NCBI GenBank assembly: GCA_035308965.1
Contig: DATGFN010000023.1
Span: 62,001 to 126,000 of the forward strand
Length of the DNA: 64,000 nt
DNA from: DASYXZ01 sp035308965
GTDB lineage: Bacteria > Acidobacteriota > Terriglobia > UBA7540
Reading direction: 5' to 3'
Positions within the stretch are counted from its first letter, which is position 1; each line of letters begins with the position of its first letter. Shown here in pieces: positions 35,169-43,725 of this stretch. Below the pieces are notes generated by a model. That model was not told the origin of the DNA and searched no databases. It saw only the letters and a program-made list of their open reading frames with translations. The position numbers were made by a program, and so were the translations under genes.

Positions 35169-36563
35169 TTATGAGCGAGGCATCAAAATCACGTGCACGA
35201 GGAATGAAACACCGAACCCAACGAACCAGGCGTAATCGTAGAGAAATCGCAATTGGGGAATGATTAAGCCGACGAGCGCCACCAGGATTCCGGCAGCCAG
35301 CGCCGTGATGGCGCGCCAGTTAAATCCGCCGCTAAATTCGTAGGCTCCGCCCCGCCGGTAGAGGTCGTCGACGATCAGGACCTTCTTTCGCACCACAAAA
35401 TAATCCGCAATCAGCACCCCGGCGATGGGGCCGAGCAGACCCGAGTAACCGACCAACCATCCGAAGATATAACTGCCGTAATTGGCCAGGAGTTTCCATG
35501 GCTGCATCAGCAATCCAAGGAAGCAGGTGATCATCCCGCCGGTTTTGAAACTGATTCGCCGCGGATAGAGATTGGAGAAATCGTTGGCAGGCGAGACAAC
35601 GTTGGCGGCCACGTTGACATTGAGCGTGGCCATCAGCAGCGCCACCATCGCGATGACGACCGCCAGGGGATTCCCCAATTTGCTGAGAACCACAACGGGA
35701 TCCCAAATGGGCGCGCCATACATGATGGCCGTCGCCGATGTGACAGCAACTCCCACAAATGAGTAGAAGGTCATGGTGGTGGGCAGGCCGAGAACCTGGC
35801 CCAGCACCTGTGCTCGCTGGCTTCTGGCGTACCGCGTAAAATCAGGAATATTCAACGCGACCGTGGCCCAGAAGCCAACCACTCCTGTGAGCGATGGAAT
35901 GAAGAAGCGGAAGAACTCGGCGAATGTTTGAAATTTGGAGGGCGTGGAAAGCATGGGGCCAAATCCGCCCGCGTGGGCGCGTGCCCAAAGCAGCAGGGCG
36001 AGGCCAATCACCAGCAGAAAGGGCGCGCTGATGCCTTGCAAGAATCGGATGGTCTTGATTCCGCGCAAAATAACGGCCACGTTCAAAAGCCAGAAGAAGC
36101 CGAAACAAATCGGCACGCCATATTGAAAATTCTTCCAGCCGGGAGCGAGCGCCACCACCAAGGCGTTGATGGCCTCGCCGCCAATCCATGTTTGAATCCC
36201 AAACCAGCCACACGCCACCAAGGCGCGCAGAATGGCGGCAACGTTTGAACCCAGAACTCCAAAAGCTGATCGCGCGAAAACGGGGAAAGGGATGCCATAC
36301 TTTGCGCCGGCGTGCGCGTTGAGCAACATTGGAATGAGCACCAGCACGTTGCCCAGGAATACAGTGAATATCGCCTGCTTCCAATTCATGCCGCCGGCAA
36401 TCATGCCGCTGGCCAGCATGTAGGTGGGAATGTTGACGCTCATTGCCACCCAGAGCGCGGTGTAATTGTAAGTGCTCCAGGCGCGGCTTTCCGGCGGGAC
36501 GGCAGCGAGGTCCTTGTTCCAGAGCCAACTGGTTTCGACCGAGTTGTTGATGAGTGGCGGCAA
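35169..36563 (-). CDS. NCS1-family nucleobase:cation symporter
   Basis: A 464-residue inner-membrane transporter with about twelve hydrophobic helices. The N-terminal signature NKDLAAVPPESRAWSTYNY (about 17-35) and ALWVAMSVNIPTYMLASGMI in part are typical of NCS1 carriers (Mhp1, PucI, PyrP-type uptake of hydantoin, allantoin, uracil). Helix 3 has GWFGIQTWIGGEAINAL with the Trp-Ile-Gly-Gly ligand-site motif. Context in a pyrimidine locus suggests uracil, thymine or a hydropyrimidine as substrate. The start is a TTG at 36563 with no ribosome site; directly upstream lies a heptamer array, so the natural start may have been altered by that cassette. Confidence 0.9.
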   Translation of the reverse strand: MPPLINNSVETSWLWNKDLAAVPPESRAWSTYNYTALWVAMSVNIPTYMLASGMIAGGMNWKQAIFTVFLGNVLVLIPMLLNAHAGAKYGIPFPVFARSAFGVLGSNVAAILRALVACGWFGIQTWIGGEAINALVVALAPGWKNFQYGVPICFGFFWLLNVAVILRGIKTIRFLQGISAPFLLVIGLALLLWARAHAGGFGPMLSTPSKFQTFAEFFRFFIPSLTGVVGFWATVALNIPDFTRYARSQRAQVLGQVLGLPTTMTFYSFVGVAVTSATAIMYGAPIWDPVVVLSKLGNPLAVVIAMVALLMATLNVNVAANVVSPANDFSNLYPRRISFKTGGMITCFLGLLMQPWKLLANYGSYIFGWLVGYSGLLGPIAGVLIADYFVVRKKVLIVDDLYRRGGAYEFSGGFNWRAITALAAGILVALVGLIIPQLRFLYDYAWFVGFGVSFLVHVILMPRS

Positions 36564-36565
36564 GG

Positions 36566-36595
36566 AGGATTCAGGATCTAGGATTTAGGATTCAG
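36566..36595. repeat. Heptamer tandem array, left flank of four-helix-bundle cassette
   Basis: AGGATTC-AGGATCT-AGGATTT-AGGATTC-AG: four seven-base units. It contains the TAA stop of the four-helix-bundle gene (36585-36587) and abuts the NCS1 start. It is the inverted counterpart of the 37001 array; 17 bases match exactly (CTGAATCCTAAATCCTA). Confidence 0.7.
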
Positions 36596-36947
36596 CAACG
36601 GCAAGAAGGCTTTTTCGCAATCCGGCCAACATTCGCGCTACCTCATCGGCTTGTGCGATGATTCCCTCAGAGGCTGCCGGAAAATAACCTAATCGTCGGG
36701 CAATTTCGAGCTGAGTCTGCAACTCGGCCAACGAGCCGCTGGCAATAGCAAGATGCCTTGCGTATGCGAGCGTTTGCTTCAATGCTTGCCCCTCGGGAAT
36801 ATTTGAAGGGACTGAAACGGCAGCCCTCTGCATTTGGCTGCATAACCCATAAATTTCACTCTTGGGAAAAGCGCGGGTCAAAGCATAAGTAGCTATCACC
36901 AAGTCCATAGCTTTGTGCCAGACCGAAAGGTCTTGATGCCCTTTCAT
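36585..36947 (-). CDS. Four-helix-bundle protein (23S rRNA intervening-sequence / S23 family)
   Basis: A 120-residue protein from ATG 36947 (MKGHQDLSVWHKAMDLV); a TTG seven codons upstream is possible. It shows the family pattern: VWHKAMDLV, FPKSEIYGLCSQMQRAAVSVPSNIPEG, given in part, and SLAELQTQLEIARRLGY. Members were first seen in intervening sequences of 23S rRNA genes and are frequent as free-standing genes; related to bAvd of retroelements. Function is unknown, with nucleic-acid binding suspected. Here it sits between metabolic genes, bracketed by inverted heptamer arrays (36566-36595, 37001-37042), which gives a roughly 480-base cassette-like unit. Confidence 0.9.
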   Translation of the reverse strand: MKGHQDLSVWHKAMDLVIATYALTRAFPKSEIYGLCSQMQRAAVSVPSNIPEGQALKQTLAYARHLAIASGSLAELQTQLEIARRLGYFPAASEGIIAQADEVARMLAGLRKSLLAVAES

Positions 36948-37000
36948 TTCGAGTCTCCCGACCCCCAACCAAGCAATATATTCCCTTCCTCTGGTCCAAG

Positions 37001-37042
37001 TCCTAAATCCTTGTTCCTTGATCCTGAATCCTAAATCCTAAT
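37001..37042. repeat. Heptamer tandem array, right flank of four-helix-bundle cassette
   Basis: TCCTAAA-TCCTTGT-TCCTTGA-TCCTGAA-TCCTAAA-TCCTAAT: six seven-base units. The TAG stop of the aldehyde dehydrogenase gene (37038-37040) lies within it. Inverted relative to 36566-36595. Confidence 0.7.
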
Positions 37043-38537
37043 AAAGCTTCCCCTCCCGTTTCCGGCCGGTGTAATCCACATAGACGACTTTCAGTTCGGA
37101 GTAGAAATCGATGGCAGTGGAGCCGGTTTCGCGCTCGCCGATTCCGGTGGCTTTCGTGCCGCCAAAGGGCACGTGGGCCTCCCCGCCCACGGTGGGCGAA
37201 TTCACGTGGACCATCCCGCATTCTAAGCGTTCGACTGCCTGGAAGACGCGATTCGAATCGGTGGTGAAAATCGAGGCGGTAAGACCAAAGGGGACGTTGT
37301 TGGCTACCGTGATCGCCTCTTCAAAATCCTTGACGCGAATCACCACCAGCACCGGCCCAAAGATTTCCTCCTGTGCGATTCGCGCATTGGGTGCGACGTT
37401 ATCGAAGATCGTCGGCGCGATAAAATAGCCGCTTGCGTCAGATTCCTTTGGAGGGCCGCCGCCGCAGACGAGCGTCGCTTCACTCTTGCCGATCTCAATA
37501 TATTCGAGGACTTTCTTGTATTGCGACTCGTCCACCGACGGCCCCACAGCAATGCCCGCCTCTGCGCCATTACCGACTTTCAGCTTGCCCGTGCGCTCGA
37601 CCAGCATGTTTACAAATCGATCCGCCACCGCGCCTTCAACAATCACACGGCTGGTGGCCGTGCAACGTTGCCCGGTGGAGCCAAAAGCCCCCGGCACGGT
37701 GTTATCGGCCGCTAGTTCCAAGTCAGCATCGGCGAGGACTACCACAGGGTTTTTCCCGCCCATCTCGCACTGAACTTTTTTCATTTGCCGGGCGGCTTGG
37801 GCGTAAATGCCGCCCCCAACCTCGCACGACCCGGTGAAAGAAATGGCGCGGATGGCTGGGTGCTCCACCAATTCTTCGCCCACCTCGCTGCCCCGGCCAT
37901 GAACCATATTCAGCACGCCTGCGGGTAATCCTGCGTCGGAGAAGATCTGCATGATTCGGCGCGAAATGAATGGGGTGAGACCCGCAGGTTTCCACACCAC
38001 CGTATTTCCGCAGACCAACGCAGGCGATATTTTCCAAACCGGGATAGCCACTGGAAAGTTCCAGGGAGTGATCAATCCCACCACGCCCAGCGGTTGGCGG
38101 AGAGTGTAGGCAAAATTCCGAGGAAGCTCGGAGGGCATCGTTTCGCCCGTCAGGCGGCGAGCCTCGCCTGCCGTGAATTCCATAATATTGATGGAGCGCA
38201 GGATTTCGCCCAGAGATTCAGGAACGGTCTTCCCTTCTTCGCGAGTCAGCAGACGCGCCACGTCGTCCTTCTGTTCTTCCAGCAATCGAGCCGCGCGCAT
38301 GACGATTTTGCCCCGAGCGGGCGCTGGTGTGTCGCGCCACGCCCCTCGGGCGCGCTCGGCAGCCTCAATCGCCTCGCGCATTTCCTGCCGCGAGCTGAGC
38401 GGCGTGTGTCCGATCAGATCGTTGTGATTGGCGGGATTGCGGCGCTCAGCAGTAAGGCCTGAGCCCGATTGAACCCACTTCCCATTGACGTAATTCGGGC
38501 AGATCGTTTGCTCGCCCACTTGAGTTGTGGTGGCCAT
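37038..38537 (-). CDS. NAD(P)-dependent aldehyde dehydrogenase
   Basis: A 499-residue member of the aldehyde dehydrogenase superfamily. Catalytic Cys C292 (FGSTGQRCTATSR), general base E258 (QCEMGGKNP), the ITPWNFPVAIPVWKI cofactor helix and the EEIFGPVL motif are present. FGSTGQRCTATSR resembles alpha-ketoglutarate-semialdehyde dehydrogenases. Because the Glu is kept, it is a hydrolytic, acid-forming enzyme rather than the CoA-acylating malonate/methylmalonate-semialdehyde type. In context it may oxidise malonate semialdehyde formed from beta-alanine (inference). GGAGAA stands upstream of ATG 38537. The stop lies in a heptamer array. Confidence 0.9.
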   Translation of the reverse strand: MATTTQVGEQTICPNYVNGKWVQSGSGLTAERRNPANHNDLIGHTPLSSRQEMREAIEAAERARGAWRDTPAPARGKIVMRAARLLEEQKDDVARLLTREEGKTVPESLGEILRSINIMEFTAGEARRLTGETMPSELPRNFAYTLRQPLGVVGLITPWNFPVAIPVWKISPALVCGNTVVWKPAGLTPFISRRIMQIFSDAGLPAGVLNMVHGRGSEVGEELVEHPAIRAISFTGSCEVGGGIYAQAARQMKKVQCEMGGKNPVVVLADADLELAADNTVPGAFGSTGQRCTATSRVIVEGAVADRFVNMLVERTGKLKVGNGAEAGIAVGPSVDESQYKKVLEYIEIGKSEATLVCGGGPPKESDASGYFIAPTIFDNVAPNARIAQEEIFGPVLVVIRVKDFEEAITVANNVPFGLTASIFTTDSNRVFQAVERLECGMVHVNSPTVGGEAHVPFGGTKATGIGERETGSTAIDFYSELKVVYVDYTGRKREGKLY

Positions 38538-38553
38538 GATGTTCTCCGGTGGT

Positions 38554-38640
38554 GCAGTTCTTCAGCAGTTCAGCACGGCAGTATCTCTGTGGCCCCAGCT
38601 CTTACTGAAGTACTGACATACTGAAATACTGACCTACTTA
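38554..38640. repeat. Inverted pair of octamer arrays (ACTGA type)
   Basis: Right arm 38603-38640: TACTGAAG-TACTGACA-TACTGAAA-TACTGACC-TACT. Left arm 38554-38585, read on the minus strand: ATACTGCC-GTGCTGAA-CTGCTGAA-GAACTGC. The arms are imperfectly complementary and could fold into a long stem. The right arm holds the TAG stop (38634-38636) of the aminotransferase gene. Confidence 0.6.
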
Positions 38641-39956
38641 ATCTCGCCAAACGATTTATCCATTATTCTGAGGGCATCATCCACATCACTCTCGCTGATG
38701 TTGAGCGGCGGCGAAAGGCGAATCACGTTTCCGAACAGGCCGCCCTTGCCGATCAAGAGGCCGTTGGCGCGGCATCGCTCCATTAGCTTTGTGGTTGCCT
38801 CGGGGGCCGGTTCTTTGGTCTTGCGATCTTTTACCAGCTCCATCGCCTGCATCAGGCCCATGCCGCGAACGTCGCCGATTACGGAATACTTTTCCTGGAG
38901 TTGCTCTAGCTTGCCTCGGAAATAGCTGCCCACCCGGTCGGCGTTATCCAGGAGTTTATCTTCTTCGATCACTTCGATGGTTGCGCGCGCCGCCACCGAC
39001 GTAACCGGGTTCCCGCCAAAAGTTGAGATGGTCATTCCTTTGAAACCGTCGGCCACTTCCGGAGTGGCGACGCACAAACCCACCGGCGTGCCATTGGCCA
39101 TCCCTTTGGCGCCGGTCAGCATATCGGGCTCGACTTCCCAATGCTCGATGCCGAACCAGTTTTTTCCGGTGCGCCCAAAGCCGGTTTGCACTTCGTCGGA
39201 AATAAACAAACCGCCATACTTCTTGACGATGGTAAAAACGATCTTGAAATATTCCTTGGGCGGCACGATCACCCCGCCCACGCCCTGGATGGTCTCGGCC
39301 AGAAAAGCCGCGATGCTGCCGGAAGTCGTGGTGCGGATGGTTTCCTCCACATCGTAAGCGCACGCCACACCGCAGCTTGGGTAGGTAAGGTGAAGCGGAC
39401 ACCGGTAGCAATAGGGACTGACGGCGTGCGAAATGCCAACGCTCACGATTCCGGCGCGGCGGTAGGACGCGTGGGCAGTGAGTGATTTGGCCAGCAGGGA
39501 ATGGCCGCTGTAGCCGTGGCGCAGCGCCACCACGTCAAAATTTCCGGTGGACATTCGCGCCAGCATCACCGCGGTTTCGTCCGCCTCGGTGCCGCTGTTG
39601 CAGAAGAAGCTTTTCTGTAGACGGCCGGGAGTTATTTGCGCCAGCTTTTCCGCCAACTCAACAATCTGCTCATTCGGATAAACAGTGGAAGTGTGTTGAA
39701 GTCTGTCCACCTGCGCCTTGATTTTTCCCGTGACCTTGGGATTGCAGTGCCCCACACTGATAGTGAGAATCCCGCCGAAGAAATCCAGATAGCGATTGCC
39801 TTCGATGTCCCAGACGTGTTGTCCCTGGGCGTGATCGGCCACCAGCGGCTCGGCGTAATAGTTGGTGACGCACGGGAAAATGTATTCCTTGTGTTTGCGC
39901 AACACCTCTTCCCGTGCCAAGGCCGCTTCAGCTTTGTCCATTTGCTCAGCCATCAT
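38634..39956 (-). CDS. Class III PLP aminotransferase (beta-alanine / AGXT2-like)
   Basis: A 440-residue fold-type I enzyme. The PLP lysine is K284 (LTGAKGMANG), the pyridine-N partner D254 (FISDEVQTGFGR), and SFFCNSGTEADETA binds the phosphate. Alanine-glyoxylate aminotransferase 2 and the bacterial beta-alanine:2-oxoglutarate/pyruvate transaminases share this form. In this locus the likely reaction is beta-alanine to malonate semialdehyde, next in line after ureidopropionase. GGAGT seven bases before ATG 39956. The insert VSPYCYRCPLHLTYPSCGVAC carries four Cys and is seen in the AGXT2-like branch. A 4-aminobutyrate or other omega-amino acid role cannot be excluded. Confidence 0.9.
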   Translation of the reverse strand: MMAEQMDKAEAALAREEVLRKHKEYIFPCVTNYYAEPLVADHAQGQHVWDIEGNRYLDFFGGILTISVGHCNPKVTGKIKAQVDRLQHTSTVYPNEQIVELAEKLAQITPGRLQKSFFCNSGTEADETAVMLARMSTGNFDVVALRHGYSGHSLLAKSLTAHASYRRAGIVSVGISHAVSPYCYRCPLHLTYPSCGVACAYDVEETIRTTTSGSIAAFLAETIQGVGGVIVPPKEYFKIVFTIVKKYGGLFISDEVQTGFGRTGKNWFGIEHWEVEPDMLTGAKGMANGTPVGLCVATPEVADGFKGMTISTFGGNPVTSVAARATIEVIEEDKLLDNADRVGSYFRGKLEQLQEKYSVIGDVRGMGLMQAMELVKDRKTKEPAPEATTKLMERCRANGLLIGKGGLFGNVIRLSPPLNISESDVDDALRIMDKSFGEIK

Positions 39957-40015
39957 GACAACTCCTTACTTGGATTTTCGCCAACCCGACGGGAACGAAT
40001 AACCCGGCTTTTCCA

Positions 40016-40897
40016 TTAACTGGATGGAGCATCCGTTAACGCGGCGTAAGAGTCGGGGCGGCGATCTCGGTAGAACTGCCAGGTCGACCGAACCTCCCTG
40101 ATCATATCCAAGTCGAGATTGGCCACCAGCAATTCATCCCGATCGCGACTCGCCTGGGCCACGATTTTTCCGCGCGGGTTGCAAAAATAGCTCTTCCCAT
40201 AGAATTCACCAATGTCCCACGGCTTTTCGTGTCCCACTCGATTAACCGCGCCCACGAAGTAGCCATTGGCAACCGCGTGGGCAGGCTGTTCCAGTTCCCA
40301 TAAGTATTCCGAGAGTCCCGCCACAGTGGCCGAAGGGTTGAACACAATCTCGGCGCCATTCAATCCCAGCACACGTGCGCCTTCGGGAAAGTGGCGATCG
40401 TAGCAAATGTAAACGCCGATTTTCGCGTAACGGGTTTCAAAGACGGGATATCCCAAATTGCCCGGGGTAAAATAAAATTTCTCCCAGAATCCAGGGTGGC
40501 AATGAGGAATATGGTGCTTGCGGTACTTGCCCAGGTAACGTCCGTCGGCGTCTATCACGGCGGCGGTGTTGAAATAGTAGCCCGCGATCTCCTCTTCGTA
40601 GACGGGGACAATCATCACCATTCGGTGTTTTTTTGCGAGCTTCATCATCCGCTGGATGGTCGGCCCTTGCGGCACGCGCTCGGTAAGGTCATACCAGCGA
40701 GCGTCCTGCTCAGCGCAAAAATAAGGACCGTAGAAGAGCTCTTGCAGGCACAGAATCTGGACCCGCTTTCGGCCCGCCTCCTCAATCAATTTCAAGTTCT
40801 TGGCCAGCATTGCCTTCTTGATGGCAGCCAGCGAATGCCGCTCCGGTGAAAGGTCGCACTTGGTTTGGATCAAGCCGCAACGAACCGTTCTGGACAT
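40016..40897 (-). CDS. Nitrilase-superfamily amidase, beta-ureidopropionase-like
   Basis: A 293-residue carbon-nitrogen hydrolase with the Glu-Lys-Cys triad E53 (CLQELFYG), K127 (GKYRKHHIP) and C165 (GVYICYDRHFPE). The YRKHHIPHCHPGFWEKFYF segment, given in part, is characteristic of the beta-ureidopropionase/N-carbamoyl-amidase branch. It would release beta-alanine, CO2 and ammonia from N-carbamoyl-beta-alanine, step three of the pathway. First gene of a minus-strand run (amidase, aminotransferase, aldehyde dehydrogenase, four-helix bundle, permease). A 59-base gap separates it from the aminotransferase start. Confidence 0.92.
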   Translation of the reverse strand: MSRTVRCGLIQTKCDLSPERHSLAAIKKAMLAKNLKLIEEAGRKRVQILCLQELFYGPYFCAEQDARWYDLTERVPQGPTIQRMMKLAKKHRMVMIVPVYEEEIAGYYFNTAAVIDADGRYLGKYRKHHIPHCHPGFWEKFYFTPGNLGYPVFETRYAKIGVYICYDRHFPEGARVLGLNGAEIVFNPSATVAGLSEYLWELEQPAHAVANGYFVGAVNRVGHEKPWDIGEFYGKSYFCNPRGKIVAQASRDRDELLVANLDLDMIREVRSTWQFYRDRRPDSYAALTDAPSS

Positions 40898-42197
40898 GAG
40901 AGTAGCCCCCGCGCAGTAATTCGCCGAGCCTTTCGGGTCAGTCTGTATTCTCGCTGGCCATCATATCCTGAAATACGCTTGGCATCAATCGAGGTGGAGT
41001 CGGGATTTACATCGCTGGGAGCGGGTGTTTGGTTACTCTAACCAATTTCTACTGTTCTTTCTTCCAGTTCCATTTTGGGAATATGAGTGCCGGGCCGGCG
41101 ACCAGAACGTTAGGGTTGGGCGAATGTTCGCATTCGGGCCTTTAGACTCGCCTTCATCTTCCCTAATGTTGATTCCACCCGCATAATTCCCTGTCTGATC
41201 AGGGTCATACAAGAGATCATTCGGGCAAATATAGGTCTATTTACCTATTGGGAAATGACAAAAGCGAGCCGCCAACCCTCATCGAGGGTAGGATTTGAAA
41301 CTCCGGCTAATCCAGTTCCATTTTGGGACGACCCCAAAATGGGCTGAAATTGTTCTTGAAACAAACTGATCTTCACGCCCCACCCTTGCCCAATTTTTCG
41401 GATTGCCCTTCTTTCGAACTTTGCAGAACGGCTTTTGAGAAGTAAGCGCAAGAATCCCCTCCCCGCATGAAAGACGCTCTAGGAGCAGGTCTGGCGCGAT
41501 TCAACGGGCACGACGACTCGTCTCCGGTCAAGAAATACACGCGCGGCGCGGCCCGTATTCCAACTCTTACCGAGAGCAATTTGGACTGCCGTAAAGTCAA
41601 AGCCGATTCGAGGTGGAAGGCGCACTTTCATTTCAGGCCTTCCCGTTTTGGAACTGTAATAATCTATATCGGGTCGCGCGATGGCGCCCGCCATGGCAAC
41701 TGTGTGATAAAACACCCTGAGAATATTTATTTAATAACCAGGCGAAATAAGTCATTCGAGGTGTCACCGGTTTTCCGCCAGCACTCTCAATCGAACTGCC
41801 ACGCGGTTATTCCAATGCGCCAATCCCTATGAATCGATAAGGGTTGAAGGCTAAGTCGGAACTGTCCGCGCGGGTGGATGGTTGCGGCAATTTCTGCACA
41901 TCATCCCAAACTTTCCTGCCACTAGTTGGCGTTTCAATCATACGCAAACAAATATCCAGAACTTTTAATAACCGTTCAGCAAACACGGCATGCCGCGTGC
42001 ATAGATCAGTTCTGTGAGCGTTAATTCACAAAAGCGAAACGTAAATCAAGAGTCGAACGGATTCAGTCCGGTAATTGGGGCGGCATGATTTGTCCGACAG
42101 ACCGGCGATGTGTTTGTACACGCAGTCCAGAAATAACTGGCCGGAGATTTTGAAATTCTATGGACGCATAACAAATCAGTTTCAAAAGAGGTCCTGA
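40898..42197. other. 1.3 kb gene-less stretch upstream of the FliA-like sigma factor
   Basis: No open frame here has family likeness; the longest (41467-41832) has no supported start and poor codon character. The stretch is AT-richer than its flanks. It holds a 17-base direct repeat CCAGTTCCATTTTGGGA (41064-41080 and 41312-41328) and a palindrome overlapping the second copy. It must contain the promoters of the divergent amidase and sigma genes. Decayed coding DNA or a small-RNA locus are possible; neither can be shown. Confidence 0.5.
41318..41342. promoter_or_regulatory. Palindrome CCATTTTGGG-N4-CCCCAAAATGG, possible operator
   Basis: A perfect ten-base dyad around a short spacer, overlapping the second copy of the 17-base direct repeat, with a half-site (CCATTTTGGGA) at 41070-41080. 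The TTTTGGGA/TCCCAAAA form is like activator sites upstream of sigma-54 promoters in Acidobacteria as I recall them, but no convincing -24/-12 element was found. Confidence 0.35.
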
Positions 42198-43106
42198 ATG
42201 GCAACTAATTTTGTTACGACCGCGAGCACCGATAACCGCAATAATTCAACCCGGAGGGCACGGGCCCTTCATCGCCCAATGATGGAAAACGGCTTGGAGT
42301 TTATCCGCCCTCCAAGCGGCGATTCCTGTTCGGTGGCGAGCAAGAGTGACCTGATGGAAGCCGAGCGCAACGAGCGGGCGGCCGGCCTTCTCCCCCTTCT
42401 TCATCGGGTGGCGAGAAAGATGCGCGTGCACCTCCCCGCCCACGTCGAAGTGGATGATCTGGTGGGAGCGGGCTCGGTGGGACTGGTGGACGCTCTGCGG
42501 AAATTTGACCCGAGCAAGCGGGTGAAATTCGAAAGTTATGCCCAGCACCGGATCCGGGGAGCCATCCTGGACAGCCTGCGAAGCATGGACGGCGCCTCGC
42601 GCGATATGCGCAGGAAAATAAAGACCGCCGAAAAAGTCCACCAGGAATTGGAAGCACGTCTGGGCCATCCGGCCAGTGAACTGGAGATGGCGCAGGCCCA
42701 GGGCATCAGCCTGAAGAACTGGCACAGAACGGTTCGGGAATTCCAGCCTTTGGGGGTCGCGTGGCTTCAGCCCATGGGTTTTAGCCCGGAGCCCCAACCT
42801 ACGATGGAAAGCCTTCCTGCGGAAACCAATGACGACCAATTCGACCTTTGCTATCGGCGGGAGAAGATCGATATTTTGAACCGGGCCCTGACCAGCCTTT
42901 CGGTGCGCGAGCGTTTGATCGTGAGCCTCTATTACGCGCGCGAGCGCACCATGAAGCAAATCGGGTCACAATTGAAAATTGACGAATCGCGTGTTTCCCA
43001 GCTCCATTCTGCCGCCCTCGTTCGTTTGCGAAATGCCGTTAAATCTCTTATTCGTCCGTCCCAACCTTGTGCCCTTGCTGTGCCTGATGAATTGAGCGCG
43101 GCATGA
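42198..43106 (+). CDS. FliA/WhiG-type (group 3) RNA polymerase sigma factor
   Basis: A 302-residue sigma factor. After a 55-residue unconserved N-terminus come region 2 (HLPAHVEVDDLVGAGSVGLV, DALRKFDPSKRVKFESYAQHRIRGAILDSLR in part; about 80-130), region 3 (KTAEKVHQELEARLGHPASE, about 140-170) and region 4 (SLSVRERLIVSLYYARERTMKQIGSQL in part, with the helix-turn-helix IDESRVSQLHSAAL; about 235-285). In flagellated cells FliA drives late motility genes, but no flagellar or chemotaxis gene is visible here, and related factors serve stress or development. GAGG lies nine bases before ATG 42198. No anti-sigma gene is adjacent. Confidence 0.93.
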   Translation: MATNFVTTASTDNRNNSTRRARALHRPMMENGLEFIRPPSGDSCSVASKSDLMEAERNERAAGLLPLLHRVARKMRVHLPAHVEVDDLVGAGSVGLVDALRKFDPSKRVKFESYAQHRIRGAILDSLRSMDGASRDMRRKIKTAEKVHQELEARLGHPASELEMAQAQGISLKNWHRTVREFQPLGVAWLQPMGFSPEPQPTMESLPAETNDDQFDLCYRREKIDILNRALTSLSVRERLIVSLYYARERTMKQIGSQLKIDESRVSQLHSAALVRLRNAVKSLIRPSQPCALAVPDELSAA

Positions 43107-43459
43107 CCAAAAGAGAAAATGGAAATTGGAAACTTGAAAATTGGCCCAAGTGAACGAGCGTTACGCACCCAAGATTGAAATTGCAAATTTGAAATCCGAA
43201 ATGCCTCCTGGGGAATTTGTGTTCAGTCCAGTTTCAATTTCGTGCTTCCCCATCCTCGAATCTTCGCGCTCGCGTTCGCCGAGTTCGATCCCCGCCGAGC
43301 TCCCGGTTGCAACCCGCGGTGGAGGGTGTTAGCCTTTCGGCGTGAAAGACTTTGGCGAATCTCGAATCGTCTAAAGGTGAATCAAGCCTGTTGCCGATAC
43401 GGGGGGTCGCACAATTCCTGGCGGAGGGTAACGCCTTGTCCGAATCCGCAAGCTCAGCG
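43107..43459. other. Gene-less stretch after the sigma factor
   Basis: It contains AT-rich low-complexity units (GGAAATTGGAAACTTGAAAATTGG near 43120, in part, and GATTGAAATTGCAAATTTG near 43174), loosely resembling the short tandem arrays elsewhere. No coding character. Confidence 0.4.
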
Positions 43460-43717
43460 ATGAGCCGGCACGAAAACAAGACCTTTGAAAACCAGCACGT
43501 CGTCCTGGACGAAGGGGTTTTCATCAACTGTATTTTCAAGAATTGCAGCCTGGAATATTCGGGCGGCGACGTATACGTCCAGAACTGCCAGGGTGATGGT
43601 TGCCAGTTGGTTTGGCGGGGCGCTGCCCAGCGCACCATTTTTCTGCTGCAAGGGCTGGGGCTTATGGCTCCGGCTCCCGCGCCCAACGCCGCGACGGTTC
43701 CCAGCCGGGTGCAATAG
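43460..43717 (+). CDS. Small hypothetical protein
   Basis: 85 residues from ATG 43460 (MSRHENKTFENQ); the frame continues upstream to a TTG at 43352, so the start is uncertain and no ribosome site decides it. The centre reads VVLDEGVFINCIFKNCSLEY then SGGDVYVQNCQ, with Cys at regular spacing like a short right-handed beta-helix (pentapeptide-repeat-like) unit, followed by a hydrophobic stretch (RTIFLLQGLGLM) and an Ala/Pro-rich tail. I recall similar short proteins of unknown function in several phyla. It stands alone between the sigma factor and an octamer array. Confidence 0.55.
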   Translation: MSRHENKTFENQHVVLDEGVFINCIFKNCSLEYSGGDVYVQNCQGDGCQLVWRGAAQRTIFLLQGLGLMAPAPAPNAATVPSRVQ

Positions 43718-43725
43718 ATAGGGCA

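Noticed and set aside
41467..41832. 121-codon frame and two short minus-strand frames (41245-41451, 41373-41600) in the 1.3 kb gap
   Set aside because: No convincing start, codon use or family pattern; the DNA there is better explained by repeats and regulatory sites.
41984..42004. Possible sigma-54 promoter (GG-N10-GC spacing in GGCATGCCGCGTGC)
   Set aside because: Only the GG and GC dinucleotides fit; the rest of the TGGCAC/TTGCA consensus is missing, so it is likely chance.
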